NCBI GenBank assembly: GCA_963921935.1
Contig: OY998177.1
Span: 23,459,926-23,523,925, forward strand
Direction: 5' to 3'
Origin: Galeruca laticollis
Lineage: Eukaryota > Arthropoda > Insecta > Coleoptera > Chrysomelidae
DNA: 64,000 nucleotides
This document shows positions 33,245-45,214 of this stretch, one piece after another. The notes beneath the pieces are model-generated. The model saw nothing but the letters and a program-made list of their open reading frames with translations. It was not told the DNA's origin and searched no databases. Within the stretch, counting starts at the first letter, position 1. Each line of letters begins with the position of its first letter. Made by a program: the position numbers and the translations under genes.

Positions 33245-34560
33245 TTCAACCTATTTTTGGTGTCATGCTATGAAGCAATCCATGTGGAGTCCAACATTGC
33301 CTTTTCTGCATTGTTTACAGTTACGGCTACCAAATCAGTGACAACTGAAGTGCCAAGTCCAGTCAGTGGAAAATCATTGGATTTCAAACTTTTTCCTTGA
33401 TACAAGTTCATTTAAAAACAGTAGCCCATTTCAGGACAGCACAAGATCCATTGTTTGAACCCGAACCTGACGGGTTTCCCTCTTATACATTGGTTCAGAT
33501 AATGATGGCCATAATAACGAACCATTTGTTCATCGATGCTAAGTTTTTCTGAAAAAACACCAAATTACAAAAAGTTTTTGTTCAACTTATCAAGTAGCGG
33601 TCGCATTTTGAAAAGCTTATCGTGTTGGTCATATGGTAGTAGTTGTGGCTCCTCATTGTTCGCAATGTGTGAAAATCTCTTCATTTCTAGGTATCGGTTA
33701 CGGATCATGCACCTTCTTATAATTCGAATGTCGATGTCTTCATCCTCACACCAATTCATTTGTTCTTGAGGAAGATAGAATAGTACCCAAAGAAAAGTAA
33801 TATCCTGATAAATTTTTTTATACATTCACTCGAGAGTTGGAGATTATGAAAATTGTTTTGCGAAGCATAACGCAAACTTTCTCTAACAATAAGTTATATG
33901 GTTGTATCATTTAAAAGTTCATCAAAACACTGAACTGGGCATTCATTCTGTACAACAATAGTGAGATCACTTTTTCGTTTTTCGATTCTTCCTGAATCAA
34001 TGAAGTTAGAAGTGTATGTAGCATCCATGTTTCGCTACTTGGAAACTTGTTTTGTAAGTTTCTTTCTTTTATTCGGGGGTTCTTTAGAGAACTCACTTTC
34101 TTCCGAAGACTCTTCTCCAGCTTCGTTTGGACAATGATGATTAACGGAACCTGTAGCATGCGCTTTTCGTGAATTAGAATCAATTTTGGTAGGTCAGTTT
34201 CTGTAGTTTGGGGGTTCTTAACGGAACTCGCTTTCTTCCCAAGACTCCACTTCCGCTTCGTTTGGACCATGAAGTTCAACCAAATCTGGAACATTCTTAG
34301 GTGGCGAAGACTCTTCAAGTTCATATTCGTCGATTTCCTCATCATCCGGCACTACATCAACACGATCAGGTGGAAGTTCCACAACATCGATCACATGGGA
34401 GTCTATATCATCAAAATCGAAAATGTAGGGTCAATTATAATCTCCTCCATCTCTTTGAGAGTAAACGCTTTTCTTCAACTCATTCTTATCTGCGAACAAA
34501 ACACATACTGAACGTATACTCGACACATGCCATGATCCCCAAATGGGGCTCAGCCTTTCT
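33245..34560 (-). pseudogene. piggyBac-2 transposase relic
   Basis: Decayed piggyBac-type transposase unrelated in detail to piggyBac-1. The N-terminus at about 34,430-34,260 is acidic (DVVELPPDRVDVVPDDEEI). The core at 33,825-33,565 reads YLEMKRFSHIANNEEPQLLP and MRPLLDKLNKNF, then SIDEQMVRYYG near 33,530 around the first catalytic Asp. Further down are DFPLTGLGTSVVTDLV and the end near 33,250. Frames shift often. TTAA at 34,914-34,917 preceded by GGG probably marks its right terminus. Confidence 0.7.
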
Positions 34561-34879
34561 AGTACCGTTGTAACCAGTGTATGATATAAAAATATGAAAA
34601 TGCATCAAAATTGTGAAATATACATATAAGGCTATCCATGAAACCTAACCTATAATCAATTATTGTAGGATGAATGAAAATGAAGCTATTTGAAAATTGT
34701 GATTGTTTCACCACAACATCAAAAACGACGATATGGCCGAAAGAAACAGCTCTCATACCTAAAAAACAATAGAGCACTAATTCCTTTAAAACTCACTGGA
34801 AGCAGGTGTGCATAACAACATCTAGGTGACGGTTGTCTGCTGAAAACAAAAATGGTGTCGCTAGCAGTGCTCATGCGCG

Positions 34880-34917
34880 AAATCCCCAATCGGGGATCAT
34901 GGCCGCTAATGGGTTAA
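34880..34917. repeat. Probable right terminus of piggyBac-2 with TTAA
   Basis: CCCCAATCGGGGATCATGG followed by CTAATGGG and TTAA at 34,914-34,917. A related string (CCCAAATGGGG with ATGATCCCC) lies at 34,531-34,547 inside the relic, which would be a subterminal inverted repeat. The left terminus was not found. Confidence 0.5.
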
Positions 34918-34978
34918 CACGTACTTAACGATTAGGTAAACATCAACATATTTTAGATTCATTATTCAATAATATATT

Positions 34979-35099
34979 GTAAAGCAAGTGTCACAATGAC
35001 TCATTTTGAAGTACGAGTGCAGTTTGCGTAACGAACCACGAAGCGGTGAGTTACGCAAGGCACGAGTACTACAAAACGTCATTGTGATCAGAGTTTTAC
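34979..35099. repeat. Imperfect 121-bp fold-back (palindrome)
   Basis: The left half starting GTAAAGC...TCACAATGAC...GTACGAGTGCAGTTTGCGTA pairs with a right half ending TACGCAAGGCACGAGTAC...GTCATTGTGATCAGAGTTTTAC. The pairing allows several mismatches around a short loop near 35,040. It looks like a fold-back miniature transposon end or a hairpin element. Confidence 0.65.
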
Positions 35100-35960
35100 A
35101 TAATACTTTTTATAATGAACGTGCAAAAATGTTTTTTATGGAAATATAATTGCAATATTAGGGAATTTTGTGCTTCTTTATTTATCTTGGTTACCCTTAC
35201 ATATACAAGTGACAATTGACAGAAGTTTTAAATTTGAATGTTCATTTGGTTACTAATATATTGTTCGAAATTCATGATTATGGAACTAAACTGCGAATTA
35301 TCATGCACTCCACCAGAACTTCGCAATATTACTGATAATTCAGTTAATATGTTTATGGTATTTATGTTTCGATTTGCTTCCATTTACGTCCATAATTCTG
35401 TCATTTGTTTTGAAAAATTAGAAATTGAAATACATACGGTTGACATTACAAATCATGACTTACCTTATAATTATATATTGTTTATATTTAATACTATTGT
35501 TTTTATTCAAATTCTTCAACATTTATAGAAAATTCAAGTCAAGTGTCCACCGTCGAATGCCAGCTATAAATAGTTTGTTAGCCATAAGTTAAACAGTACC
35601 TCCAACTGTATAAAAAGTAACCAAAAACGATACTGAAATGGATATTTTGTGACACTGTTTTCGATGTCACAAAGTGAATTTTGTATACGTGAATTATAAA
35701 AAGTAAATTTGCTTTATAGTTTGTTTATTCTAATATATTCAATTAAATACACATTTCCAATATTGTTCAAATAAATTAATTAATCCTTAAGAAGTCTAAA
35801 AGTTACGCTTCTTGAGTCATTTTGGACCTAAAAAGGATTTTTAGGGAATGTCTTAGAAACGTTTTTTAAGTTTTAACAAAAGCTGTATCTGAGAGGTCTT
35901 TGAGACGTATGCAAGGACGTATTTACGACAGACGCCTTTAAGACTTATTCAAGATGGATC
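35100..35960. other. No recognisable gene
   Basis: AT-rich. An open plus-strand frame at 35,238-35,528 (96 residues, hydrophobic, no known motif) is probably not coding. 35,650-35,675 has the inverted pair TTTTGTGACA...TGTCACAAAG. 35,880-35,975 resembles the repeat at 8050-8200 in inverse orientation. Confidence 0.4.
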
Positions 35961-35984
35961 TGTGCTATCTGGGTTTACAAGTGT

Positions 35985-37485
35985 TGAAACGCTCATTGCT
36001 CGTGTAGCATTAGGTGAATCTAGTATCAAGTATTATGTAACAAAAATGAAATGTTTGATACTTTGCATGATGCATATTTTGCCATTAGTCATGGTGGTAA
36101 ACATCGTATGGAAAGTGCAAGATTATAACTCAAGAATGTTATTAAATAATATATCCATGTGTGTGAAGGTTGCCAAAAGAAACTAAAATCTACCGAGAAA
36201 GGACTTGTGGTTAAACCACTGGTGTTTTCAGAGATGAACAGACGTTGTCAAGTGGACCTGATTAACATGCAATCCCATGCATATGGAGAATACAAATTGA
36301 TAATGGTGTATCAAGACCATTTAACAAAATTTGCGCAAATACGTGCATTGAAATCGAAAAGGGTTGAGATGCTATGATCCTGATAGATATATTTTGTTTT
36401 TTTGGTGCCCTACGTATATCACAATCGGACAACGGTCGAGACTTTGCAAACCGAGACATTGAAAAGTAATGTTCCATGTGGTAAAATAGTACGTGACAAA
36501 CCGCGCCACAGTGAGTCACAAGGCAGCGTGGAAAGAGCAAATCAAGATATACAAAATATGCACATGACGTGGATAGATGATAATAACTTCAAACGATAGT
36601 CAGAATGTCTGAGATTTGTCCAGTTGATGAAAAACAGGGCATACTATGATGGAATTAAACGAGCTCCTTATGTCTCCATGTTTGGGCATGATATAAAAGT
36701 AGACTTGTCGACATAAGCTTTTCGAAAAGAAACTATTGGAAATCTACGAATCAAAGAACAGTTTGATTGAGTCGTCAGGAAATTTGGCGTGGGTGAACAG
36801 CATCAACAAGAACAAAACTTAAACCAGCCTATGGATAATGACCCAGAATTAGATATTCAGTAAGAAGATACTACTGAAAGCGACAACCTGCACGAAGATA
36901 TTCCTGAAGGTGGCGATAGAGAAGAAAAAATGGACAATGATTATAGAGAAAACGCCAATAATATGAAATATTTAAAAAATCAGACCAAATGTGCGGATTG
37001 TGATGAGCCATGTACATCAGCAAGTATGAGGTGTGAACTTTGCTAGTGCCAAAAAGTATGTTTTCAAATAGATTTGACGCAAAATGTAATTTACAAAATA
37101 AAGCAAAGAAGATGAAAACCTAATCTAATTTAAAATTTCATCCGTGTTCCATAGGAGATACAGCCAGAGAATGTTCCAGAGGTGGATTGAGGGTGGGACG
37201 ATTTTAGAAACATCACAGTTATTGAGAAAACCGACGACAATTTTCATAACGTAGCTAACAAAACAGGAACTATCGACACATTTTTTTCCATGAATCAATT
37301 TTTTGAGTGTAGTGTTAAACTTGTAGATCTGGAAAGTATATCAACGGAAAACAAAAATTTACGACAACTTGCAAATGAACAGTCACTTTTACGAGGTCAA
37401 GGTTATAAACGTTGTAACTGTAAAGCAAGATGAATGATCAAATATGTGAATATTGTAAATATTTGTATCACGAAATGTCATGGTA
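35985..37485 (+). pseudogene. KRBA2/SCAND3-like integrase relic
   Basis: Relic of an integrase-type (rve, DDE) protein of the kind annotated in insects as KRAB-A domain-containing 2-like. In order: HDAYFAISHGGKHRM and CEGCQKKLK (the HHCC zinc-binding domain), EMNRRCQVDLINMQS with the first catalytic Asp, MVYQDHLTKFAQIRALKSKR, QSDNGRDFANRDIE with the second Asp, and KPRHSESQGSVERANQDIQN with the catalytic Glu. Then come MKNRAYYDGIKRAPYVSMFG and a C-terminal Cys cluster (CADCDEPCTSASMRCELC; CNCKAR). Multiple frame changes and stops occur. It is related to retroviral-type integrases and to some cut-and-paste transposons (Ginger-like). Termini were not found; the 3' side abuts LINE-B. Confidence 0.7.
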
Positions 37486-37499
37486 GCTTTATTTTTATT

Positions 37500-40400
37500 T
37501 AGAAGAGTCGCATCCACCCGAAGGTGATTAGCGACGGTACAATCGAAAATTTTATATTTTGTAAAACATATTAATTGATTTTAGGTAGTCAGTTACGAGC
37601 CGGTGATCGCAGAAATTTACAATGAGTTTCTTCAACTCGGTGGTAATGTTGTGCATGCTACGTTGATTATGAAATCTGGGACAGTCGACCAGGAAATGTT
37701 TTACACTGTATATTACATTGCACACAGTGCATTTTGGTGGATCGTCATTTGAAAAAAGGTAGGAGTGAGTATGCTTGGTACGGCCCAAGCTTAGGCGTGT
37801 AAGAATCACTTGCGTACGCCGTTCACTACTTTTAAACTGACACGTCACTTTTGATTTGTCGTTATTTCGACTGAGAACTTTCCCTGTCCCGATTCCACTA
37901 ACACAAAACTTAATTTCTAATGAATACCTTGAGATCACTAGCAATACTCCGATTCTGGTTCGTCATTAGAAATAGCGCTACGGGTACAAATGTGTGCTTT
38001 TTTGTTATCTTCGATGTTGATGCGGGATAGGATCCATATGAAGTGAACGCATCTGGAGTTTTCTTGAGCTTGTAGTAGTTCTAATTTTATCATTTTCTCA
38101 ATAGGTTTTTGGGGACAGATCTGTTTGAAGTTAACAAAGAACTGAGAGAGTCAGTAAGAACTAACGTTTTTGGTATGTTACAAGAATTTATGTCTTGGAG
38201 GGCATTATAGAGCGCAAAAATTTGGCTGAGAAAATACTCAGGGTTGGAGAAAGTTTAAATTACAGACTAAGATTGGTTGTTACAATTGCTGCTCCGACTC
38301 CCATTTCATATTTAGATATTTAGATACGTCTGTGTAAATTTTCATTAAGTCCTAATATTCTTCCAATATTAATTCATGGTTCGTTTTAAAGACGGCTGGG
38401 CATACTTCATGTTTATTGAATCTGCTCAAATTGGTGTTAATGGAGGGGCCGTTGATGTTCCAGGGAGTAGGGTGGTCTAGATATATTGGAAGTAATTCTG
38501 GAAATTGGATATCTATATACTGGAGTTATGTACGTATTCTCTCATGAAAAGGTTCAGGTGTATGCGGTTTGTTGTTGAAATAGTTAGTATATTTTTTGGT
38601 GAAGGCATTGGTGTGGAGAGGTTTGTTTCTATTCGAAGCTATAGATGTGGCGAGTGAGAGAGTTAAGGATATTCTTCTGTAATGCAGAGGTGGCTCACAA
38701 CTTTCGCAATATATAACTTCAACGGGAGTTGTTTTGAAAGCTCCTAGTACAATTCGGAGGCCATTGTTGTGCACAGTGTCCAGTAACTTTAGAGCTGTTT
38801 TGGAAACCGAGGCGTATGCAATGGAACCGTAGTCTCTTTTTGACCTGATTCATGTTTTATGAATGGTAAGTAGTGTATTGTAATCAGATCCCCAAAATTT
38901 ATTAGCCAATATCTTCATTGGATTTAGTCATTTGTTACAAGAACTGGCCATTTGTTTAATATGTTCCTGCCATTTAAGCTTTTCATCGAACCACATTCCC
39001 AGAAATTTTACCGATAATCTGAACGATGAATTTTTACCATATAGTTGTAATGTTGGATAAGCGTCTGGACTTTTTCTTGAAAAGAAAATGGCGGTTGTTT
39101 TTGATGAGGAGAATCGAAAACCTGTATTCAAGGTCCATTGTTCGGTTGCGTTAAAAAATGTTGCACAATATTGGCCATGAGAAAAGTATTTTTTTCTTCA
39201 ATGTATACAAGATTGTCTGCATACACGCGTGCTTTCAAGGGTTTCTATAAGCCCTTGATGATATTTTTTATGGCCACTAAGAATAATGTGGGGCTGAGAA
39301 TGGATCTTTGTGGTGTCAAATTATCTTCTATCTGATTTGGATAGTAAGAGCTATGGACTCTTACACGAAAAGATCGGTTCTTCATAAAATTAGTAATGAA
39401 TTTTGAACAACTTCCCCGAATGTTCCGCATGTGCAGCTGCTTTAGAATATTGAGTTTTCAGCAAGTATTGAAAGCTTTTTTAAGATCGAAGAATATAGCA
39501 ATACAGGTTTGTCTTGACGATAGAGCTTCATGAATGTCACTTTCTAAATCCATGATGTTATCAATCCCTGAACGATTTTGTCTGAAACCGTTTTGCTTTG
39601 ATATTGAATAGTTTGCCTTTTCTAAAGTCTACATAAGTCTGCCATTGATCATTTTCTCCACCAGTTTGCTGGTTGAGCATGATAAACTTATAGGTCGGTA
39701 ACATGAAGGTTCAATGCGAGATTTTTGGTGTTTAAGAAGCGGAAGGACGATGGATTTTGACCAGATTGATGGAAACTGGTGTTGTTTCCAAATGCAGTTA
39801 ATTAATTTCAGGAGCGTTGTTTTCGCCATATCAGGAAGATGTTTTAAAACAACGGGTGGGATATCATCTGGTCCTGGACTGGAATTTTTTAAATTATTAA
39901 GGGCGTTATCCAAATCTGCCTTCGTGGATCTCATGTTTAAAGCAGTATGTTCATTTTCATCCAGTGACAGATTCGAGTTTTCTGCAGCTAATTTATTATC
40001 GAGAAAAGTGATGTTGTAGTTTTCGTTCGAGCACATTTGCTTGTAAATACTGGCTAATATGTCAGCCATTTCACTTACAGAGATTGTGATTCAATTTTGT
40101 CCTTTTTGTTTTGCCTATAATCAGTTCAGCACTGCTCAGAATTATATTGTTAAAATTTGATAATGATTCATCGATGTTTTCAGATAGTTTCTAGTTTGAG
40201 ATAGCAACTTGAATATGCTCAGCAAAATCGGACCAGTTAGCAGAGTCAATTTTCCATTTTGGCAGAAAAAAATTTGTACAACCATTTATTATTATAGGGT
40301 GGTCGTCACTACCTTAGGTGAAGTTCAGGACTTCCCAGAATAGGCGAGATGTTAACGAGGGATCGCAAAGGATTAGATAGATTACAGTTGAGTCCCCGGT

Positions 40401-40540
40401 GTTGATATTGAATCTAGTTGGGGTTCCATCATTGAGAAAATTTAGTTGAAGTTTCGAAATTACTTTTCCCACAATTTTGCTTCTTGTGTCTGTATATAGC
40501 GTCCCCCCATATTATGTGATGGCGTCGTGGCAGCTTGTCT
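37500..40540 (-). pseudogene. LINE-B (I-group) ORF2
   Basis: A second I-group LINE on the minus strand. The end of the endonuclease is at 40,500-40,120 (FLNDGTPTRFN, GSDDHPIIING). RT starts at 40,069-39,629 (LKNSSPGPDDIPPVVLKHLP, WSKSIVLPLLKHQKS, CYRPISLSCSTSKLVEKMI). It continues at 39,430-39,138, with the catalytic box as VYADNLVY (YADN instead of YADD). The thumb is at 39,131-38,526 (VKFLGMWFDEKLKWQEHI, LRIVLGAFKTTPVEVIY). RNase H is barely readable. The C-terminus at 37,944-37,552 is RTQVILTRLSLGRTKHTHSY and CTVCNVIYSVKHFLVDCPRF. Frames shift many times. The 3' end, about 37,500, is just beyond the integrase relic and next to an A-rich stretch in LINE sense. Confidence 0.8.
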
Positions 40541-41428
40541 TGCTTGAACAAATAGATTATGGTGTTATCTACTTTGACAGGACACAGTTATAGTGTTTTA
40601 CTCTTAATTGTAAAATGTGTTTTTAAATAAATATGGTTCTGAAACATTTATGACCTCGTTGTTTTTGTTACACAAAACTTTAACCAAGTGAAAATGGGAG
40701 AAACGCGGTTTACCTGCGTAAAGCGCGAAACATGTCGAATTTTTGGACTTAAAACAAATTTCCTAGGTGTTGCGCATGCGCAGTATATCCGGTTTAACCA
40801 TTATTCTAACTTTACCCATAACATATACATTTTACTGAATTTTGCAACTTCTTGAAAGCTTTCAGATCAGAATCAAAATTTAACCATGAAGGACTGTATT
40901 ATGTTTCTTCATTTACATGCCATCGTGTTAATCCACCGTAACATGTTGTAATTTTGTTGAGAATAATAATCGAATAGGTTATGCGTTATAATCAATATTT
41001 TCGTAACTTATATGGAATTTTGGCGTAACTCGCCATGAAGGTTACCAAATTCAGATTTGGTCATTTATTACTCTTGGGCCAATACTTGATCCACTTGACA
41101 TTAGGATTTCAATTGGATTGGAGATGTAACGCAATTTCAGTACAGTTCAAAATGCTTTCAAATGCAATAAAAAGACACGTATAATTAGACTTATAAACAC
41201 GAGAAAAGGAAAATTCAATATCACGCTGTCATGTTGGCTGGAGGAGATATGAAAATCAACGTGACTTATGCATACAGGAATCTTAGTGATGGCCTAAACA
41301 ATACTCCAATGGAACGATTCTCATCTAAAAACAAGTAGTCAAGGCCGATTAAATTAGCGAAAAAATTACCTGAGACTTGCAAAGTTGAACAAATTTTAAA
41401 AGACGGAAAGATCAAAGGTCTTAACATA
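40541..41428. other. No recognisable gene
   Basis: Unassigned sequence between LINE-B and the pogo-1 end. Short open stretches only; no repeat structure visible. Confidence 0.4.
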
Positions 41429-41764
41429 GGGGAGACTCTGGAACAGTGGTTACTATTTTATATAAAAAGTTGAACCATTCAGTATATTTATTTTTTTGTA
41501 AAAGTGATGCCATACACTACTTTTATGGAAATTTTAGCATCATAGCAACATAATACTTTAGAAAGGTATTTTTTCTGAACAACAGTAGTTTCTAAAAACG
41601 CTTACAATATGACCACTGTACCATCAATGATGGTACATTCGCCATATATGCATAGAATACTGGCCACATCTCAATTAGATTAAAAATGAGTCAGAAAAAT
41701 GCCATTTAAAAAAAAGTATATTACGGATTTCGTTCACATTGTACAAGTACAAATATACAAGAAA

Positions 41765-42747
41765 AGAGAAAAGACTAGCCGTTCTTCATGTTCCTCAGGT
41801 TGCATCAAATGAAGAATAATATCATGGGCGGGAACGGTCGATGTGTCTCGAACAATTTGGTATATAAAATTGCTTGCGTTGCGCCTAAGAAACGTTATAT
41901 TGAACTCATCATTGTCTAACTTATTTAATTTGCGACCAACATAATATTTTTTTGTCGAAAACTTGACTAATACAAAAGAGTCTTCAGTTGTCGTTGACAG
42001 ATCATTTATAAGAAGAGTATCTTCTGCTGGTTCCGGTTTTCTTTTCAGTTTATTCGAAGTCTGTATAAATTTTCTCTATTCATTGTTTAAATTTAGTATT
42101 TATGTATCTTGGATATTTGATGGACATATCTTAAGCTGAATAAACTTATATAATTATTATTATTCCGAGTAAATATATAAATTTCCTAAGAATCTGTTGA
42201 ATGTTTGATTCTCTCATCATTTGAGAAACTACTTTCAGAAAAATTGCGTTTCATTGTGGTTTGGTACAAGGTTTCTTCTTACACCTACATTTTTGTTTAA
42301 ATTCGTTTTCCCCGCATCTTTTAATTTTTCCTCCTCTTCTAGTTTTTCTAAAACAGGGGTGTTTGTCAAAATTTCTGATTTTTTCTCTGAAACTTTCTGT
42401 TTTCATTTGAAGCTATTACCTTTGGAAATGGTTTGAGATCAGTTGGCAAAAAAAAGCAATTTCTGGTTAATTGACTTCTGATCCCTAGCGCTTGTCGACG
42501 GCATTCAATCGTGACTTCATTATTGTCAATTGCTTGCTTGAAGTTTTCTTCAATAAAACTGTATTTATTATTTGTATGTGTGTTATGATTGAAGCGATGA
42601 AGCCACTGTCGTTAAATATGTTTGAATTTAACGGGAAAATACCAGTCGATCGAAATCCTGAAATGCAGTTTCTAGCAGTGCATGATAAAGGATAAGCCAC
42701 GCCCAAAATTTCAAATATATCGTAAATCGTAACTCGTTTCCATGGAT
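41765..42747 (-). pseudogene. pogo-1 transposase, C-terminal part
   Basis: Continuation of the transposase block at 44,534-45,214. From 42,747: NPWKRVTIYDIFEILGVAYP, ISGFRSTGIFPLNSNIF and NDSGFIASIIT, the segment following the DDE core in pogo/Tigger proteins. After about 350 poorly readable bases, 42,040-41,765 gives FVLVKFSTKKYYVGRKLNKL and FLRRNASNFIYQIVRDTS, the usual C-terminal tail. The frame agrees with the upstream block across the LINE-C insertion site. Confidence 0.65.
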
Positions 42748-42757
42748 TACTTAGGAC
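42748..42757. repeat. LINE-C target duplication, left copy
   Basis: TACTTAGGAC, matching TACTTATGAC at 44,524-44,533 with one mismatch. Both lie exactly where pogo-1 coding sequence is interrupted. Confidence 0.65.
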
Positions 42758-44523
42758 CCATTAGATTAGATTAGCTTCTAACGGGGTTGCCCTGCACTGA
42801 AACCTAAGGTTTATTGTGCCCTCCCACCCCCATCAGAGCCGTTCTCGCTACTACTAAAGCTCGCCTTCCAGTTTCAGGGTTCTAATGAACTCTAGTATTT
42901 GGGACGGCTTCATCGAGGTTAGGTTCTCATTCTAACAAGTCTCTTGTCTGAAGCATTTCTTGCGTTGTCTTGCAATGCTGAGGTATTCTAGAGCTAGGTG
43001 ATCCGGAGTTTCATCCTCCTCCCCACAGAATCTACACTCGTCAATTTCTGCTAGACCTATTCTCATTAGGTGCTTCCTAAGCCGGCAGTGTCCTGCAAGG
43101 AAGCCCGCGAGGGAATGTAGCTTATTTTTACTAAGGAACAAATATTTTTGGGATATAGCAGTCTCAAAGTTCCGCAAGAACTTTTTGGCATGTTCCTGCC
43201 CGGGAATGCACCGCCAGAGTGCTTCTCTTTCGGTTTCCTCTTTCTTCCGAAACTCTTCCTTATAGGAGCATTTTTCTACACCACAGAAAGGCCCCAAACC
43301 AATGAACGGCGTGTGTGCTCCTTCCTGGCAAGTGTATTGGCCTCTTCATTTCCCGTGATTCTCGAGTGGCCAGGAATCCAGACTAAAGAGACCCCGTTAT
43401 TCTTGCCTAATTCATCAAGTTTTCTTCGGCACACACATATGCCAACTTTGAGTCAATGACATGGGAGCTCAATGCTTTGATAGCTGCTTGACTATCAGAT
43501 TTGATCGATATGTCACATTTTTGATAGTTTCTTCAGGTTCATTTCCACACATCTTTCGTTCGCAATTATTTCTGCCTGAAAGACATTCGGGAAGGAGCCT
43601 AACTATAATGAGTGTTGTTTGGGTTAATGTTTAGCCCCACTGACAAGCACCATTGCTCAATGATGCTCAATGATTCTGAGGCCCTTTTGTAATAAATCAC
43701 ACTGGGTGCTCTCGAACTTGTCTCTGACTATTAGAACTATGTCATCAGCATAGCCCATACATTCGAAGTCAAGCTCCGTTAGCCTGTAGAGCAGATCATC
43801 AAGTACCAGGCTCCATAGAAGGGGATATATCACTTCTCCTTGAGGTGTCCCCCGAGTGCCTTTAACTGAGGTGGTTTGATTCCCCACCAGTGTCTCAGCA
43901 ATCCTCGTCGTCAACAACTCAAACATCCATTTTACAATGGTTTCATTTACTCCGCGCCTTTTTACTGCTTCTTTGACAGACACATGAGTTGTGTTGTCAA
44001 AGTCACGAGATATATCCAGGAATGCGCTCATTGCGATTTCTTTGTTGTTCAGAGTTTTCTGGATGAGTTCGGTCAGCTGATACAGAGCCGTCTTAGTTGA
44101 TCGACCCACTCTGTAGGCATGCTGACATTTATGAAGTGGTATATTCTCCAGGGTTCTCTGTTCTTATGTAGTTATCCACTACTTTCTATATCGTTTTGAG
44201 TAGAAACGATGTTAGATAGATGGGTTCAAAAGATCGGGGATCAGTCCCATCTTTTTTTCCCTATTTTTGGTATGAAGTTTACCCTTGCTCTTCTCCATTT
44301 TCTAGGTATTAGACCCACTGCTAGACTTTTAGACTGCTTCTTGTAAACTTCAGCAGGTGAGGAAGAATCTCCTCTATCCCTTGCTGCAGGAGTTGTGAAA
44401 ATATTCCATCCAGTCCTGGTGATTTATATGGTGGAAAGGTACTTATTACCCATTCCAACCGTTGTCTGGTAAATATTTTCTTAGCAATGTCCCAATCTGC
44501 CTTGCAGGATTTCTTGGTGTAGG
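42758..44523 (-). pseudogene. LINE-C, 5'-truncated, inserted in pogo-1
   Basis: A 1.77-kb 5'-truncated LINE on the minus strand. RT begins at about 44,470 (PPYKSPGLDGIFSQLLQ). At 44,109-43,657 there are GRSTKTALYQLTELIQ, FLDISRDFDNTTH (motif A), RGTPQGEVIYPLLWSLVLDD and MGYADDIVLI (an intact catalytic box). RNase H remnants at 43,450-43,310 include LVWIPGHSRITGNEEANTLA. The C-terminal Cys/His segment is at 43,297-42,932 (HCRLRKHLMRIGLAEIDECR, CGEEDETPDHLALEY). The 3' end carries TTAGATTAGATTAGC at 42,761-42,776, a short simple-repeat tail. Truncation plus 10-bp duplications indicate insertion by target-primed reverse transcription. Confidence 0.8.
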
Positions 44524-44533
44524 TACTTATGAC
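44524..44533. repeat. LINE-C target duplication, right copy
   Basis: TACTTATGAC; pairs with 42,748-42,757. Confidence 0.65.
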
Positions 44534-45214
44534 TCATGCTTGACAATGTTGATTGTAATATTTTTTCAACGCATAGTAAACACTCTTGTCTAGAGGCTGT
44601 AACGTATGGCTAGTATGGTGCGGTAGAGTTAGTAATATTACATATGATTTTTCTTAGCCAACTTTATGATTTGCAAATATATGTAAGATTTATGATTATC
44701 CATGATTAGTAACACTGATGATTCTGCTGTAGGTTTGGCATATCTAATATAATGCTGAAACCATTGCACAGCCTGATATTGAAATGACCCCGACAGTTCC
44801 GGGAGAAGCATTCTCAATCATATCACACTTGTAATTTTTACGAGGAAAAATTCAATGGATAGGGATAATATGTCCAATCACGTTGACACAACTTACCATT
44901 GTGACTAAAGTTTCCCATTCACTAGATGTTATTTGGCCAACTCGTTTTTGCCCTTTCCTGGCAACGACTTTTCCTGCTCGTTGAACGGTTGTTAGCCGCA
45001 TTTCGTCCATATTGTATATAACTCCCTCCGCCGTTTGAGAAAGCTTCAAGCCACAATATACTTGCAGTTTAATTTTTAACCCAGGACGGTGGTATTTTTT
45101 CCCATTTGCCAATGCTAAATCATACTTTAACTTCTTTGCATATTTAGGATTCAAGCAGTGATGCAGTTTTGCCACGGTTTGGGAGTATTCGCTTAATATT
45201 TCTTCTTCTTCCAT
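44534..45214 (-). pseudogene. pogo-1 transposase, DDE core
   Basis: Central part of a pogo/Tigger-type DDE transposase. At 45,214-44,852 the frame is open: ILSEYSQTVAKLHHCLNPKY, then IYNMDEMRLTTVQRAGKVVA (first catalytic Asp) and KGQKRVGQITSSEWETLVTM. Further on, frame changes intervene, but YVILLTLPHHTSHTLQPLDK near 44,620 marks the following conserved segment. A stop falls just before the LINE-C target site. The N-terminal DNA-binding domains are not readable upstream of 45,214. Confidence 0.75.

Noticed and set aside
33215..33400. Short plus-strand ORF at the LINE-A/piggyBac-2 junction
   Set aside because: It spans two unrelated relics that both read on the minus strand.
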